From Methanomassiliicoccales archaeon UBA147 (GTDB lineage Archaea > Thermoplasmatota > Thermoplasmata > SG8-5), in contig DAJR01000018.1 in NCBI GenBank assembly GCA_002496385.1, positions 1-31,287 on the forward strand: 31,287 bases of DNA, read 5' to 3'. Positions 23,421 through 30,801 of the stretch are shown piece after piece; position 1 is the first letter of the stretch, and each line of letters opens with the position of its first letter. Under the pieces are notes generated by a model that worked only from the letters and a program-made list of their open reading frames with translations, did no database searches and had not been told where the DNA came from. The position numbers and the translations under genes were made by a program.

Positions 23421-23939
23421 ATGGCAGGAAGGAAGCCGGCAAGGATGTACAGGCAGATCAAGCAGCAATCATACACCCGCAGGGAGTACATGGGCGGAGT
23501 GCCGAACAACAGGATCACCCAGTACGAGATGGGTTACAAGAAGGGAGACTTCCCCATCGAGATGCAGCTCATAGCCGAGACCAGCAATGCCATCAGACAC
23601 ACCGCGCTGGAGGCAGCCCGTATCGCCTGCAACAGGACGATTCAGAAGAAGGCGGGTTCGCAGGGCTATTTCATGAAGGTCCATGTCTACCCCCACGAGG
23701 TCATCAGGGAGAACAAGATGGCAACGGGCGCAGGGGCAGACCGTATATCCAGCGGAATGAGGAACGCCTTCGGGAAGGCAGTCGGCACCGCAGCCAGGGT
23801 CAGGAAGGGCCAGGTTATCATGACGCTCAAGGTCGGCCGCGCCAACTTCAAGGAAGCGAAGATCGCACTCTGGAAGGCCGGAATCAGGATACCCAATGCG
23901 TTCAGGATAGAGGTCGTCCGCGGCGAGGCGATTAATTAA
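23421..23939 (+). CDS. rpl10e: Large-subunit ribosomal protein L10e (uL16)
   Basis: This 172-aa protein of the large subunit lies near the peptidyl-transferase and tRNA-binding region. It is colinear with the archaeal/eukaryotic L10e family: MAGRKPARMYR at the start, YMGGVPNNRITQYEMG, RIACNRTIQKKAG, KVHVYPHEVIRENKM, TGAGADRISSGMRNAFG and the C-terminal GIRIPNAFRIEVVRG. I chose ATG 23421 with GGAAG about ten bases upstream; the reading frame extends to GTG 23412 without family support. It is convergent with queE at three bases' distance. It is transcribed from its own promoter. Confidence 0.97.
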   Translation: MAGRKPARMYRQIKQQSYTRREYMGGVPNNRITQYEMGYKKGDFPIEMQLIAETSNAIRHTALEAARIACNRTIQKKAGSQGYFMKVHVYPHEVIRENKMATGAGADRISSGMRNAFGKAVGTAARVRKGQVIMTLKVGRANFKEAKIALWKAGIRIPNAFRIEVVRGEAIN

Positions 23940-23942
23940 TTT

Positions 23943-24572
23943 TCAGCGCCCGCGCTCGTTTCCCCACACCAGCTTGTGCAGTTGAGGCAGCACTCTCACG
24001 TCCAGCTTGTCCCTGAGCACCCATTTTATCAGGTCCTTCAGGTCCGTGCCGCCGACAGGCGTCATCACGATCGCGCATGCCGGCGAATGTTCCTTGATTA
24101 TGTCCCTGGCGTACTCATAATCCCTGCGGTCGGATATGATGAATTTCAACTGGTCGGTGGGCCCGAGCAGTTCGATGTTGGACATGTCCATCTTTTCTGC
24201 CTGGCCGGAGCCGGGGCATTTGATGTCCATGCTCAGCATCAGGGCCTCTGAGCAGGCAAGCTTCTCCAGGCTCTTCGAGCCGTTCGTCTCCAGAGTGACA
24301 AGGTACCCCAGGTCGAGAAGCATGTCGATTAACTTGGGCGTCTCGGACTGGCACATCGGCTCGCCGCCCGTGACGCAGACCTGCCAGCAGCCATGCTTCT
24401 TTATCTCGTCGAGGACATGGTCAATGCGCATCTCCCTGCCCTCTTCCCTTGCGTATTCTGTGTCGCACCACCTGCACTCCAGGTTGCACCCGCTCAACCT
24501 GACGAAGGTCGTCGGGATGCCCATGGTCACGCCCTCGCCCTGGATGCTGTGGAATATCTCGCAGACCTTCAT
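23943..24572 (-). CDS. queE: 7-carboxy-7-deazaguanine synthase QueE
   Basis: QueE is a radical SAM enzyme that contracts 6-carboxytetrahydropterin to 7-carboxy-7-deazaguanine in the route to preQ0 and archaeosine. The 209-aa protein has the motif CNLECRWCDTEY, that is C-x3-C-x2-C for the [4Fe-4S] cluster, plus SIQGEG at the start and VTGGEP for SAM binding. I chose ATG 24572 (MKVCEIFHSIQGEG); the frame extends upstream into the acetyltransferase gene without family match. One base separates it from the GNAT stop. It is the last gene of the queD-queC-GNAT-queE unit. Confidence 0.93.
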   Translation of the reverse strand: MKVCEIFHSIQGEGVTMGIPTTFVRLSGCNLECRWCDTEYAREEGREMRIDHVLDEIKKHGCWQVCVTGGEPMCQSETPKLIDMLLDLGYLVTLETNGSKSLEKLACSEALMLSMDIKCPGSGQAEKMDMSNIELLGPTDQLKFIISDRRDYEYARDIIKEHSPACAIVMTPVGGTDLKDLIKWVLRDKLDVRVLPQLHKLVWGNERGR

Positions 24573-24573
24573 C

Positions 24574-25032
24574 TCAGCCCCCCAGCAACTCATCTATCTC
24601 GAAATTGATCATGAGCCTTGCGGGGATCTGCTCGAACCCCAACTTTTCCCAGAACCCGATGGCATTGTTTTTGTCGCCCCCTGTACCGTCCGCGGCAGAG
24701 AGGCCGATTGTCACGGCGCCCATTTCTTTGAACTTCCTTGTCGCCTCTTTCACAAGCATGGTGCCGATGCCGCGCCTCTGGAAATCTGGGAGAACCGACA
24801 TCTTGAACAGGAAGGCACGCGCCCCGTCCCAGGTGCCCAGGACGAAGCCCACGACCTTTTTTTCCTGTTCTGCCACCAGTATCACGTTGTGGCGCATCCC
24901 CAATTGCCTGGCGATGGCCCCTGTGCCGTCGACCTCGGGGGTGTAATAGTGATTGTTGGCCTTCATTATCTCGACCATCGTCTCCGCATCCGGGACTCTC
25001 GCAGGCCTAATCCGCGTATTTGACCGGGTCAC
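24574..25032 (-). CDS. GNAT-family N-acetyltransferase
   Basis: This 152-aa protein has the GNAT fold: strand NVILVAEQEKKVVGFVLG, then the acetyl-CoA loop VLPDFQRRGIGTMLVKEA (Q/R-x2-G-x-G/A motif) and the C-terminal NNAIGFWEKLGFEQIPARL. The substrate cannot be read from the sequence. It sits between queC and queE, with its start inside the queC 3' end (26-base overlap for GTG 25032, preceded by GGAGG at nine bases) and one base before queE. This tight packing suggests a shared role or shared expression. It may be a protein or small-molecule acetylase unrelated to deazapurines. A longer start (25059) is possible. Confidence 0.85.
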   Translation of the reverse strand: MTRSNTRIRPARVPDAETMVEIMKANNHYYTPEVDGTGAIARQLGMRHNVILVAEQEKKVVGFVLGTWDGARAFLFKMSVLPDFQRRGIGTMLVKEATRKFKEMGAVTIGLSAADGTGGDKNNAIGFWEKLGFEQIPARLMINFEIDELLGG

Positions 25033-25690
25033 GCACACCCGCCTCCCTGAATCCTGCAAGCCTGAGCTGGCAGGCCTCGCAAAGGCCGCAAGCTGTCCTC
25101 CGGCCGGAGTAACATGTCCAGGTCATGCCGAACGGCACCCGGAGTTTCGCGCCCTTCTTCACTATTTCGGCCTTGGACATCCTCAGGAGCGGGGCTTCGA
25201 TTCTCACTGGCCGGCCCTCGACACCGGTTTTGGTGCCCAGCTCTGCGGCTCTCTGGAATGCCTCGATGAACTCGGGCCTGCAATCCGGGTAGCCGCTGTA
25301 ATCCACCGAATTCGCGCCGATGAACACACTCGAAGCGCCGATGGATTCGGCGAGCGCGACGCCGATGCTGAGAAACGTCATATTCCTTGCCGGAACATAT
25401 GTGTTGGGTATTGTCCGGCCTATGCCCTCCTCGGACTCCACCCTCTTCACGGGGATGGCATGCTCGGTGAGCGATGAGCCGCCGATAGATGCAAGGTCAA
25501 CCTTCACCACCCTGTGGCTCCGGACCCCGAAATGCTTGGCCACCGCCCTGGCCGCGGCGATCTCCTTCGAGTGCCGGCTGCCATAATCAAATGTCAATGC
25601 GTGAACCTCGTAATCTTTCGAGGCTATTGCAAGGCATGTTGCGGAATCCAGGCCCCCCGAAAGAAGCACTACAGCTCTCTCGATGCCCAT
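25007..25690 (-). CDS. queC: 7-cyano-7-deazaguanine synthase QueC
   Basis: QueC converts 7-carboxy-7-deazaguanine to preQ0 with ATP and ammonia. The 227-aa protein has the PP-loop LLSGGLDSATCLA (residues 9-21), TFDYGSRHSKE, NTYVPARNMTFLS and the C-terminal zinc site C-x8-CGLCEAC. The start lies inside the end of queD (22-base overlap) and the end inside the acetyltransferase start, so four genes appear transcribed together. ATG 25690 follows AGGGGGC almost directly, a weak site typical of coupled translation. Product preQ0 would be used by an archaeal tRNA-guanine transglycosylase, which is not in this window. Confidence 0.95.
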   Translation of the reverse strand: MGIERAVVLLSGGLDSATCLAIASKDYEVHALTFDYGSRHSKEIAAARAVAKHFGVRSHRVVKVDLASIGGSSLTEHAIPVKRVESEEGIGRTIPNTYVPARNMTFLSIGVALAESIGASSVFIGANSVDYSGYPDCRPEFIEAFQRAAELGTKTGVEGRPVRIEAPLLRMSKAEIVKKGAKLRVPFGMTWTCYSGRRTACGLCEACQLRLAGFREAGVRDPVKYAD

Positions 25691-26142
25691 GCCCCCTGGC
25701 CGTTCCCCTCGTCCACGCCCACCTTGACCTTGGTTATGTTGCGGCCAAGTTTCAGGCGCCCCAATATTGAATCGAGGGCGTGATTGGCCAGCATCTCGGC
25801 GGAGACGACCTCCAGGTCAAGTATCCGGACATCGCCCTCGGGGAATGAGTAGCTCTTGTCCCCGAACGAGACGTTGATCTGGGTGCCATTGTGCTCCAGT
25901 TTCATGGCTTTGGACTTGCCAGGCATCAGGACGCAGTGGTCCATCTCATCGGCAGTTGCCTTCATGGACCTCTTCAGTTCCACGAAATCATGCACGATGC
26001 CGTTCGCATCCGGCTCGCCTGTCAGGTGCATGTGGATGGCGTAATTGTGCCCATGCAGGCGGTTGCATTTTGAGTGGCCCGGCAGGAAATGGCAAGCCGA
26101 AAAAGTGATTCCGAGCTGCCAGCCATCGAGTTTCAGTTTCAT
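25669..26142 (-). CDS. queD: 6-carboxytetrahydropterin synthase / PTPS family QueD
   Basis: QueD makes 6-carboxytetrahydropterin from dihydroneopterin triphosphate, feeding QueE. The 157-aa protein carries the zinc-binding set SACHFLPGH and CNRLHGHNYAIHMHL, the catalytic Cys-containing stretch near HSKCNR, DFVELK and a C-terminal VKVGVDEGNGQGA. I chose ATG 26142 (MKLKLDGWQLG); an upstream extension to 26196 is unsupported. A TATA-like GTTTATACG on the minus strand lies about 32 nt before it. It heads the queD-queC-GNAT-queE operon. In archaea QueD and other PTPS members are hard to separate, but the neighbours settle it. Confidence 0.93.
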   Translation of the reverse strand: MKLKLDGWQLGITFSACHFLPGHSKCNRLHGHNYAIHMHLTGEPDANGIVHDFVELKRSMKATADEMDHCVLMPGKSKAMKLEHNGTQINVSFGDKSYSFPEGDVRILDLEVVSAEMLANHALDSILGRLKLGRNITKVKVGVDEGNGQGAWASREL

Positions 26143-26243
26143 GGGTGCCAATAATATAGATATCCGTATAAACGTTTTTGTTCCTTCCTGACACACGCGC
26201 GTGTGGCAAAGGTTTATCTAAATAATATCGTTTAGCGCCAAGC
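26143..26243. promoter_or_regulatory. Divergent promoter region with 14-bp palindrome CACACGCGCGTGTG
   Basis: A perfect 14-base palindrome occupies 26192-26205. Immediately after it, TTTATCTA (26212-26219) is a TATA-like box 25-30 nt before ATG 26244, fitting a leaderless start of the AOR operon. On the other strand GTTTATACG (26178-26170) serves queD. The palindrome therefore sits just upstream of the AOR operon's core promoter, the place of an activator or repressor site. No regulator gene is adjacent. Confidence 0.55.
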
Positions 26244-26660
26244 ATGTCCGATGCCAAGAGGCTCAACTTCATCCTGGCCGCGACGGCCGCAGTCATCCTG
26301 ACAGTTTCATTCGGTGCACTGGCCTACACCTTCATTCCGGAAGGCAACCCGGACCTGGTCACGATATGCGGAACCTACTATTTTTGGGCGGAGATTTTCG
26401 AAAATTGGGACTCTCGGGCCTTCACGGCCAATGACGTTACCTACGAAGGCGTGCCGTTGAACGCCTTTCTCCTCGATTCGGGCCTGCAGAACCCCGAGTC
26501 GCATACCTACAGGCTCACTGGCCAGGACCATTATCATCAGGACGTTACATGGAATGACATTCAGAATGGGTACCTGACCTTGGATGAACACAGAGCGGTA
26601 TTTCCCGGCTTAAGCCAGAGCTTCTGGGTCCGGGACCTTGCTTCGATAGAGGTGATTTAG
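26244..26660 (+). CDS. Membrane-anchored protein with SUOX-like fragment
   Basis: This 138-aa protein has an N-terminal hydrophobic segment (about residues 8-29) that would anchor it in the membrane or act as signal. The rest resembles part of a sulfite-oxidase-type molybdopterin domain: VTYEGVPLNAFLLDSGL, then LTGQDHY and EHRAVFPGLSQSFWVRDLASIEV at the end, which matches the family's closing strand. The Mo-binding cysteine and most of the pterin site are absent, so it is unlikely to bind a molybdopterin cofactor itself. It opens the operon that contains a tungsten-type oxidoreductase, and its stop abuts the next ATG. The match is by eye and the function is unknown. Confidence 0.6.
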   Translation: MSDAKRLNFILAATAAVILTVSFGALAYTFIPEGNPDLVTICGTYYFWAEIFENWDSRAFTANDVTYEGVPLNAFLLDSGLQNPESHTYRLTGQDHYHQDVTWNDIQNGYLTLDEHRAVFPGLSQSFWVRDLASIEVI

Positions 26661-27332
26661 ATGGAAAAGATGGACAAATACAGAGTGCTGGCCGGAATAA
26701 TACTGTTCGGCTCGCTCTGGGGAATGCTCGAATGCATGCTGGGCGAAGTCAGCCCCTCTTGGTTCCCGATGGGAGCCTTCCTGGGCGGCTTCATCGGGCT
26801 TGGCCTTATGATGTTGACCCGGAGATTGTACGGTTTCATGTGGATGCAGCTTGGCATGGCCCTGGTGGCCGGCGCTCTCAGGTTCTGGGCCCCCGTGGGA
26901 ACATGCGTGATCTGCTCGGCACTGGCAATAATGGCAGAAGGTTTAATCTTCGAACTGATATTCAACAGGCCGACCTTCAACATTCATGGCACAGGCCCGC
27001 TGGACCTCAGAAACCCCAAGACATTGGCCGTGCTGGGCATAATCGCCGGTTTCACCATCTACGTGGTCGGTTACATGTTCACCCAGGTGATGACGCCGTT
27101 GCTCACGGGCGCAATATTCACCGTCTCCAATTTTGCCAGCAACATCCCGTTGATGGTCGGCAGCGGGTTCTTCGCGGCCGTGTTCGGCGGAATATCCCTG
27201 CCCCTGGCAGTCCTGGCCGAACAGTTGCATTTCAATGTCAATACCATCAGGAAGGAACATTACTATGCGGCCGCAACAGGGGTTTCCGCATTTTGCTGGG
27301 TGATGGTGTTCGGGTTCTTCCATCTGCTGTGA
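26661..27332 (+). CDS. Seven-helix membrane protein of unknown function
   Basis: This 223-aa protein has about seven transmembrane segments, starting at VLAGIILFGSLWGMLECMLG and ending at SAFCWVMVFGFFHLL. The loops are short, with a cysteine pair in the fourth segment (GTCVICSA). The topology is like ECF-type substrate-binding or small integral proteins, but no signature is recognised. The ATG directly follows the stop of the upstream gene with GAGGTG before it. As part of the AOR operon it could transport a metal (such as tungstate), a cofactor or a substrate, or anchor the complex; this is inference only. Confidence 0.65.
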   Translation: MEKMDKYRVLAGIILFGSLWGMLECMLGEVSPSWFPMGAFLGGFIGLGLMMLTRRLYGFMWMQLGMALVAGALRFWAPVGTCVICSALAIMAEGLIFELIFNRPTFNIHGTGPLDLRNPKTLAVLGIIAGFTIYVVGYMFTQVMTPLLTGAIFTVSNFASNIPLMVGSGFFAAVFGGISLPLAVLAEQLHFNVNTIRKEHYYAAATGVSAFCWVMVFGFFHLL

Positions 27333-27341
27333 GGTGGCAAT

Positions 27342-27791
27342 ATGGCAACCGCTAAAATCATTGTATTCCATCCGGAGAAGTGCAAGGAATGCCGGCTGTG
27401 CGAGAAAGCCTGCTCGAACGTCCACCACAAGAACGACAAAGGTGGGGAATGGTCCGCGATACGCATCATCAAATCAGATGCTGGATTAACCATGACGGAC
27501 TGCAACATGTGCGGTCTGTGCATTGATTTGTGCCCGGTGCAGGCCATTAGGCGGCTGAGCAGCGGCACTGTTGTGATCGACAAGAAGAAATGCGTGGGCT
27601 GCCAGGCATGCGTGGGGTTCTGTCCCAGGGGCGTGATGAGGAAAGCCCCCGAAGTCATCATCCCGTTCAAATGCATCGCATGCGGCGCATGCGTGAAGGC
27701 ATGCCCGGAAGGAGCGCTGGAACTGAAGGAAGTTGATTTAGATACAATCCGGGAAGAGGTATATGCGAAACACGGGAGGGTGTGCAAATGA
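27342..27791 (+). CDS. Ferredoxin-like protein with four [4Fe-4S] motifs
   Basis: This 149-aa iron-sulphur protein contains four C-x2-C-x2-C-x3-C sets: CKECRLCEKAC, CNMCGLCIDLC, CVGCQACVGFC and CIACGACVKAC, predicting up to four [4Fe-4S] clusters. There is no membrane segment. The four-cluster layout is like the small electron-transfer subunits that serve tungsten oxidoreductases, including AOR partners and BamC-type proteins. It starts with GAGGTGG before the ATG, and its TGA overlaps the AOR ATG (ATGA), so expression is coupled. It should accept electrons from, or deliver them to, the enzyme below. Confidence 0.92.
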   Translation: MATAKIIVFHPEKCKECRLCEKACSNVHHKNDKGGEWSAIRIIKSDAGLTMTDCNMCGLCIDLCPVQAIRRLSSGTVVIDKKKCVGCQACVGFCPRGVMRKAPEVIIPFKCIACGACVKACPEGALELKEVDLDTIREEVYAKHGRVCK

Positions 27792-30148
27792 AAGGCCCGG
27801 AGCAGACAGTGGATTGCGGATTCAAGCCAATCACCCTGAAGACAGGCGAGGGCTTCGAGACAGGGAACACGAAACACGAATGGGACCTGGCCAAGCTCAG
27901 GAAGGGCCATAAAACCCTGGCCGAGTACAAATACGAGAAGCGCCCGGTTGTGCGGGGCTATGCCGGCAGGACCCTATATGTCAATCTTTCCACCAATGAG
28001 ATTAAAGAAAAAACCGTTGACGAGGACATGAAGAAAATGTTCACTGGCGGCAAGGGCTTCGACCTGAAACTTCTCAGGGATGCGATAAAACCCACAACGC
28101 GCTGGAACAGCGAGGAAAATGAACTTGTCATGGCAGCGGGCCCGCTGTGCGGCACCACCCAGTACTCGGGAATGGGAAAATGCCTCTCCGTCACCATCTC
28201 CCCCCTCACCGACATGCCGTGCGACTCTAACGCGGGAGGCTACTTCGCGCCATACATGAAATTTTCCGGTTTTGACGCAATCGAGATCCAGGGCAAGGCC
28301 AAGGAGGATGTCGCAATCATCATTGACGGTGTCGAGGGCAAGGTCACGATAGAGACCGCCCCCCACGAGGAGGTCAATGCCCACCTTGTCGCCGAGCAGA
28401 TGACTTACATGTACGCCGCAGAGGACACGGAGGCGGCCAGGCAGAAGGTGGCTGTCGTCTCGGCAGGAAAAGGAGCCGAGACAAGCTTCTGGGGCATCCT
28501 CAATATCTCGTTCTACGACCCGCGCAGAAAGGTCGCGAGGCTGAAGCAGCACGGCCGCGGCGGGCTCGGCACCGTGTTCAGGGACAAGAAGCTGAAGGCG
28601 CTGGTCGCCAGGGTGGACCATTTCGACGGGCTTTCAAACAATCCGGCAGACCCGGACAAGGTTGCCGCGACAGGCCTCAAGCATCACAAGGAGATGCGCG
28701 ACCTGGACAGGAGCCAGTGCAACATGCGAGTCGTGGGAACGGGCAATATCGTCGAGGTCATGGACGCATACGACCTCCTGCCAACAGAGAATTACAGATT
28801 CGGCTCGCATGCAAAGGCATTCAACCTGCACTCCCCGCAGTTCTACAGAAGATTCACCCAGGTCATCCCGGACGGGTGCTGGTACGGCTGCACCATGGCC
28901 TGCGCCAAGGTCGTGGACGGGTTCGGGGTCATGACCGGCCCGTACAAGGGAATGCGATTCTCAGTCGACGGACCGGAATATGAGAATGCGGCCGCATGCG
29001 CCAACATGGGAATGTGGGACCCGGACTGGGCCATAGAGTGGAACTTCTACTGCGACTGCTACGGGCTCGACACCATTTCCTTCGGTACTGGCATGGCCTA
29101 TTACATGGAGATGTACGAATACGGCATCCTCAACAAGGAGAGATGCGGCGGCCTTGAACTGCAGTGGGGCAATGCCGAGGCGATGATGGAATTCATGCAC
29201 AGAATTGCCCGCGGTGATAAGGGCGAGTTCGTCCAGGTGGCGTCCAAGGGCATCAGGAAGACCAAGGACTGGCTCATCTCCAAGGGCTGGGGAGATGCTT
29301 ACATAATCGAGAACTGCGGCATGGAGCAGAAAGGTCTGGAGGTTTCCGAGTACGTATGCAAGGAATCGCTGGCCCAGCAGGGCGGCTACGGCCTCACGAA
29401 CAAAGGGCCGCAGCATGACGAGGCCTGGCTGATATTCATGGACATGGTCAACAAGCAGATTCCGACGTTCGCTGACAAAGCCGAAGCATTGCATTACTTC
29501 CCCATCTGGAGGACCTGGTTCGGCCTTGTGGGCCTGTGCAAGCTCCCCTGGAATGACGTGACGCCGCCGAGCAACGCCACTTCCAAGGAGCCGGCCAAGA
29601 TACCGGAGCACGTTCAAAACTACGCCGACATCATGGGCGCTACCCTGGGCAGGGAGATAAAACCGCAGGACCTCATCGACCAGAGCGAGAAAGTTTACAA
29701 TTTCCAGCGCGCCATGAATGTCTGGATGGGCCGCGGCACCAGAAAGGAGGACAAACTGCCTTTCAGGGCCATGGGGCCGGTGACCGAGATGGAGTACCTG
29801 TCGAGGAAGGATAGGTACGACGGCCAGTTGGTCTCTGATATTGGCCTGCCAAAGGAGCAGGTCGCCAAGATGACTACATTGCAGAAGCTTGACGTTCTCA
29901 AGGAATACCGGCTGAACCAGTACCAGAAATTGTCTGATGCCGTGTACATGCGCAGAGGCTGGACCCAGAACGGAATTCCGACGCCGCAGAAGATGAGGTC
30001 GCTCGGATTCACAGAGGACTGCCTCCTGGACTTCCTGCAGAAGAAGATCGATGACGACGAGAAGGCGGGGCTGAACATCTGGGGCGGAAAATACAAGGGC
30101 GACGAGAAGCCGCCGTCCGCGGACAGGAAGTACTGGGAAAAGTGGTAG
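27788..30148 (+). CDS. Tungsten-dependent aldehyde:ferredoxin oxidoreductase family protein
   Basis: AOR-family enzymes use a tungsten bis-pyranopterin and one [4Fe-4S] cluster, oxidising aldehydes to acids with ferredoxin; the family also includes BamB-type benzoyl-CoA reductases. This 786-aa protein is longer than the usual 600-650 aa. It has the family N-terminal region (YVNLSTNEI, FTGGKGFDLKLL, GPLCGTTQYSGMGK) and the cluster ligands C364, C368, C372 (CWYGCTMAC) and C584 (GLCKLPW). Typical AOR has C-x2-C-x3-C; here the first gap is three, a variant to check. GGGAGGG precedes the ATG by eight. It follows a coupled four-cluster ferredoxin. Its substrate is unknown. Confidence 0.88.
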   Translation: MKGPEQTVDCGFKPITLKTGEGFETGNTKHEWDLAKLRKGHKTLAEYKYEKRPVVRGYAGRTLYVNLSTNEIKEKTVDEDMKKMFTGGKGFDLKLLRDAIKPTTRWNSEENELVMAAGPLCGTTQYSGMGKCLSVTISPLTDMPCDSNAGGYFAPYMKFSGFDAIEIQGKAKEDVAIIIDGVEGKVTIETAPHEEVNAHLVAEQMTYMYAAEDTEAARQKVAVVSAGKGAETSFWGILNISFYDPRRKVARLKQHGRGGLGTVFRDKKLKALVARVDHFDGLSNNPADPDKVAATGLKHHKEMRDLDRSQCNMRVVGTGNIVEVMDAYDLLPTENYRFGSHAKAFNLHSPQFYRRFTQVIPDGCWYGCTMACAKVVDGFGVMTGPYKGMRFSVDGPEYENAAACANMGMWDPDWAIEWNFYCDCYGLDTISFGTGMAYYMEMYEYGILNKERCGGLELQWGNAEAMMEFMHRIARGDKGEFVQVASKGIRKTKDWLISKGWGDAYIIENCGMEQKGLEVSEYVCKESLAQQGGYGLTNKGPQHDEAWLIFMDMVNKQIPTFADKAEALHYFPIWRTWFGLVGLCKLPWNDVTPPSNATSKEPAKIPEHVQNYADIMGATLGREIKPQDLIDQSEKVYNFQRAMNVWMGRGTRKEDKLPFRAMGPVTEMEYLSRKDRYDGQLVSDIGLPKEQVAKMTTLQKLDVLKEYRLNQYQKLSDAVYMRRGWTQNGIPTPQKMRSLGFTEDCLLDFLQKKIDDDEKAGLNIWGGKYKGDEKPPSADRKYWEKW

Positions 30149-30152
30149 GCCC

Positions 30153-30503
30153 ATGGAGAAAATTATCGCTTACTGCGGCCTAATCTGCACCGAGTGCCCG
30201 GCCTACCTGGCCACCCTGAACGATGACGATGAGATGCGAAAAACCACGGCTGCGAAGTGGTCGGAGATGTTCAAGTCCGATATTGAGCCGGAGCACATAG
30301 TCTGCGACGGCTGCATCGGCGAGGGAAGGAAGTTCCACCACTGCTCCGAGTGCCCAATTCGGGCATGCGGCCTGGCCAAGGGCGTGAAGAACTGCGGGCG
30401 GTGTTCCGAATACCCGTGCAACCACGTCAAGCAGTTTTTGAAATTTGTACCCGATGCGAAGAAGGTGCTGGACTCGGAACGAAAAAAGTCCAGCACCAAA
30501 TGA
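30153..30503 (+). CDS. DUF3795 cysteine-rich protein
   Basis: This 116-aa protein belongs to the DUF3795 family. It opens with YCGLICTECPAYLAT, and further conserved pairs follow: VCDGCIGEG, HHCSECPIRACGLAKG and CGRCSEYPC, giving about eleven cysteines with CxxC spacing that suggest a metal or iron-sulphur site. Molecular function is not known. It lies four bases after the AOR stop, so it is probably the last gene of that operon and might serve cofactor assembly, which I infer from the context. The charged C-terminal tail (DSERKKSSTK) is not conserved. Confidence 0.85.
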   Translation: MEKIIAYCGLICTECPAYLATLNDDDEMRKTTAAKWSEMFKSDIEPEHIVCDGCIGEGRKFHHCSECPIRACGLAKGVKNCGRCSEYPCNHVKQFLKFVPDAKKVLDSERKKSSTK

Positions 30504-30542
30504 TAGGATTGACTGGGAGCGTTTTCCTGCGGTTAGAATTTA

Positions 30543-30801
30543 ATGCTGACAGCATGCCCTAACGAGGCAAAGCCTCGTCTGTGCCGCAACGACAAGTCGT
30601 TGCTTACCCCGCCTGTGAGGGCGGGGTTTTATATTGATGTCTGAACGAGTGCGAATGTCGAGGCATCTAGGGCATTCTATTGCTCTAATCTGGGGAGCCT
30701 CGCCCGTCAGGGCGGGGGGGTCAACGGCACCCGGTCAACCAGGCATTCTCGGGACAGATGCATTCTGACGCGCCTTATTGTGAGTTCCGAGAATCGGAAC
30801 T
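30543..30801. other. Cluster of six hairpins in convergent intergenic region
   Basis: Perfect or near-perfect hairpins are ATGCTG-A-CAGCAT (30543-30555), ACGAGGC-AAA-GCCTCGT (30562-30578), GCAACGAC-AA-GTCGTTGC (30586-30603), CCCCGCC-GGCGGGG (30607-30626), CCTCGCCC-GTCA-GGGCGGGG (30698-30717, one T-G pair) and AGTTCCGA-GAA-TCGGAACT (30783-30801). The third GC-rich type resembles the ends of IS200/IS605-family elements, but no transposase is present. It separates the AOR operon from the convergent carboxylase gene. One hairpin doubles as a terminator. Confidence 0.6.
30607..30635 (+). terminator. Strong hairpin terminator after the AOR operon
   Basis: Stem CCCCGCC/GGCGGGG (30607-30613 with 30620-30626) is followed by TTTTATATT. 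It stands about 100 nt after the DUF3795 stop and is the best terminator candidate for the operon. Confidence 0.5.

Noticed and set aside
28634..28934. Overlapping frames on both strands inside the AOR gene
   Set aside because: These are shadows of a gene whose own frame carries the cluster ligands and family motifs.
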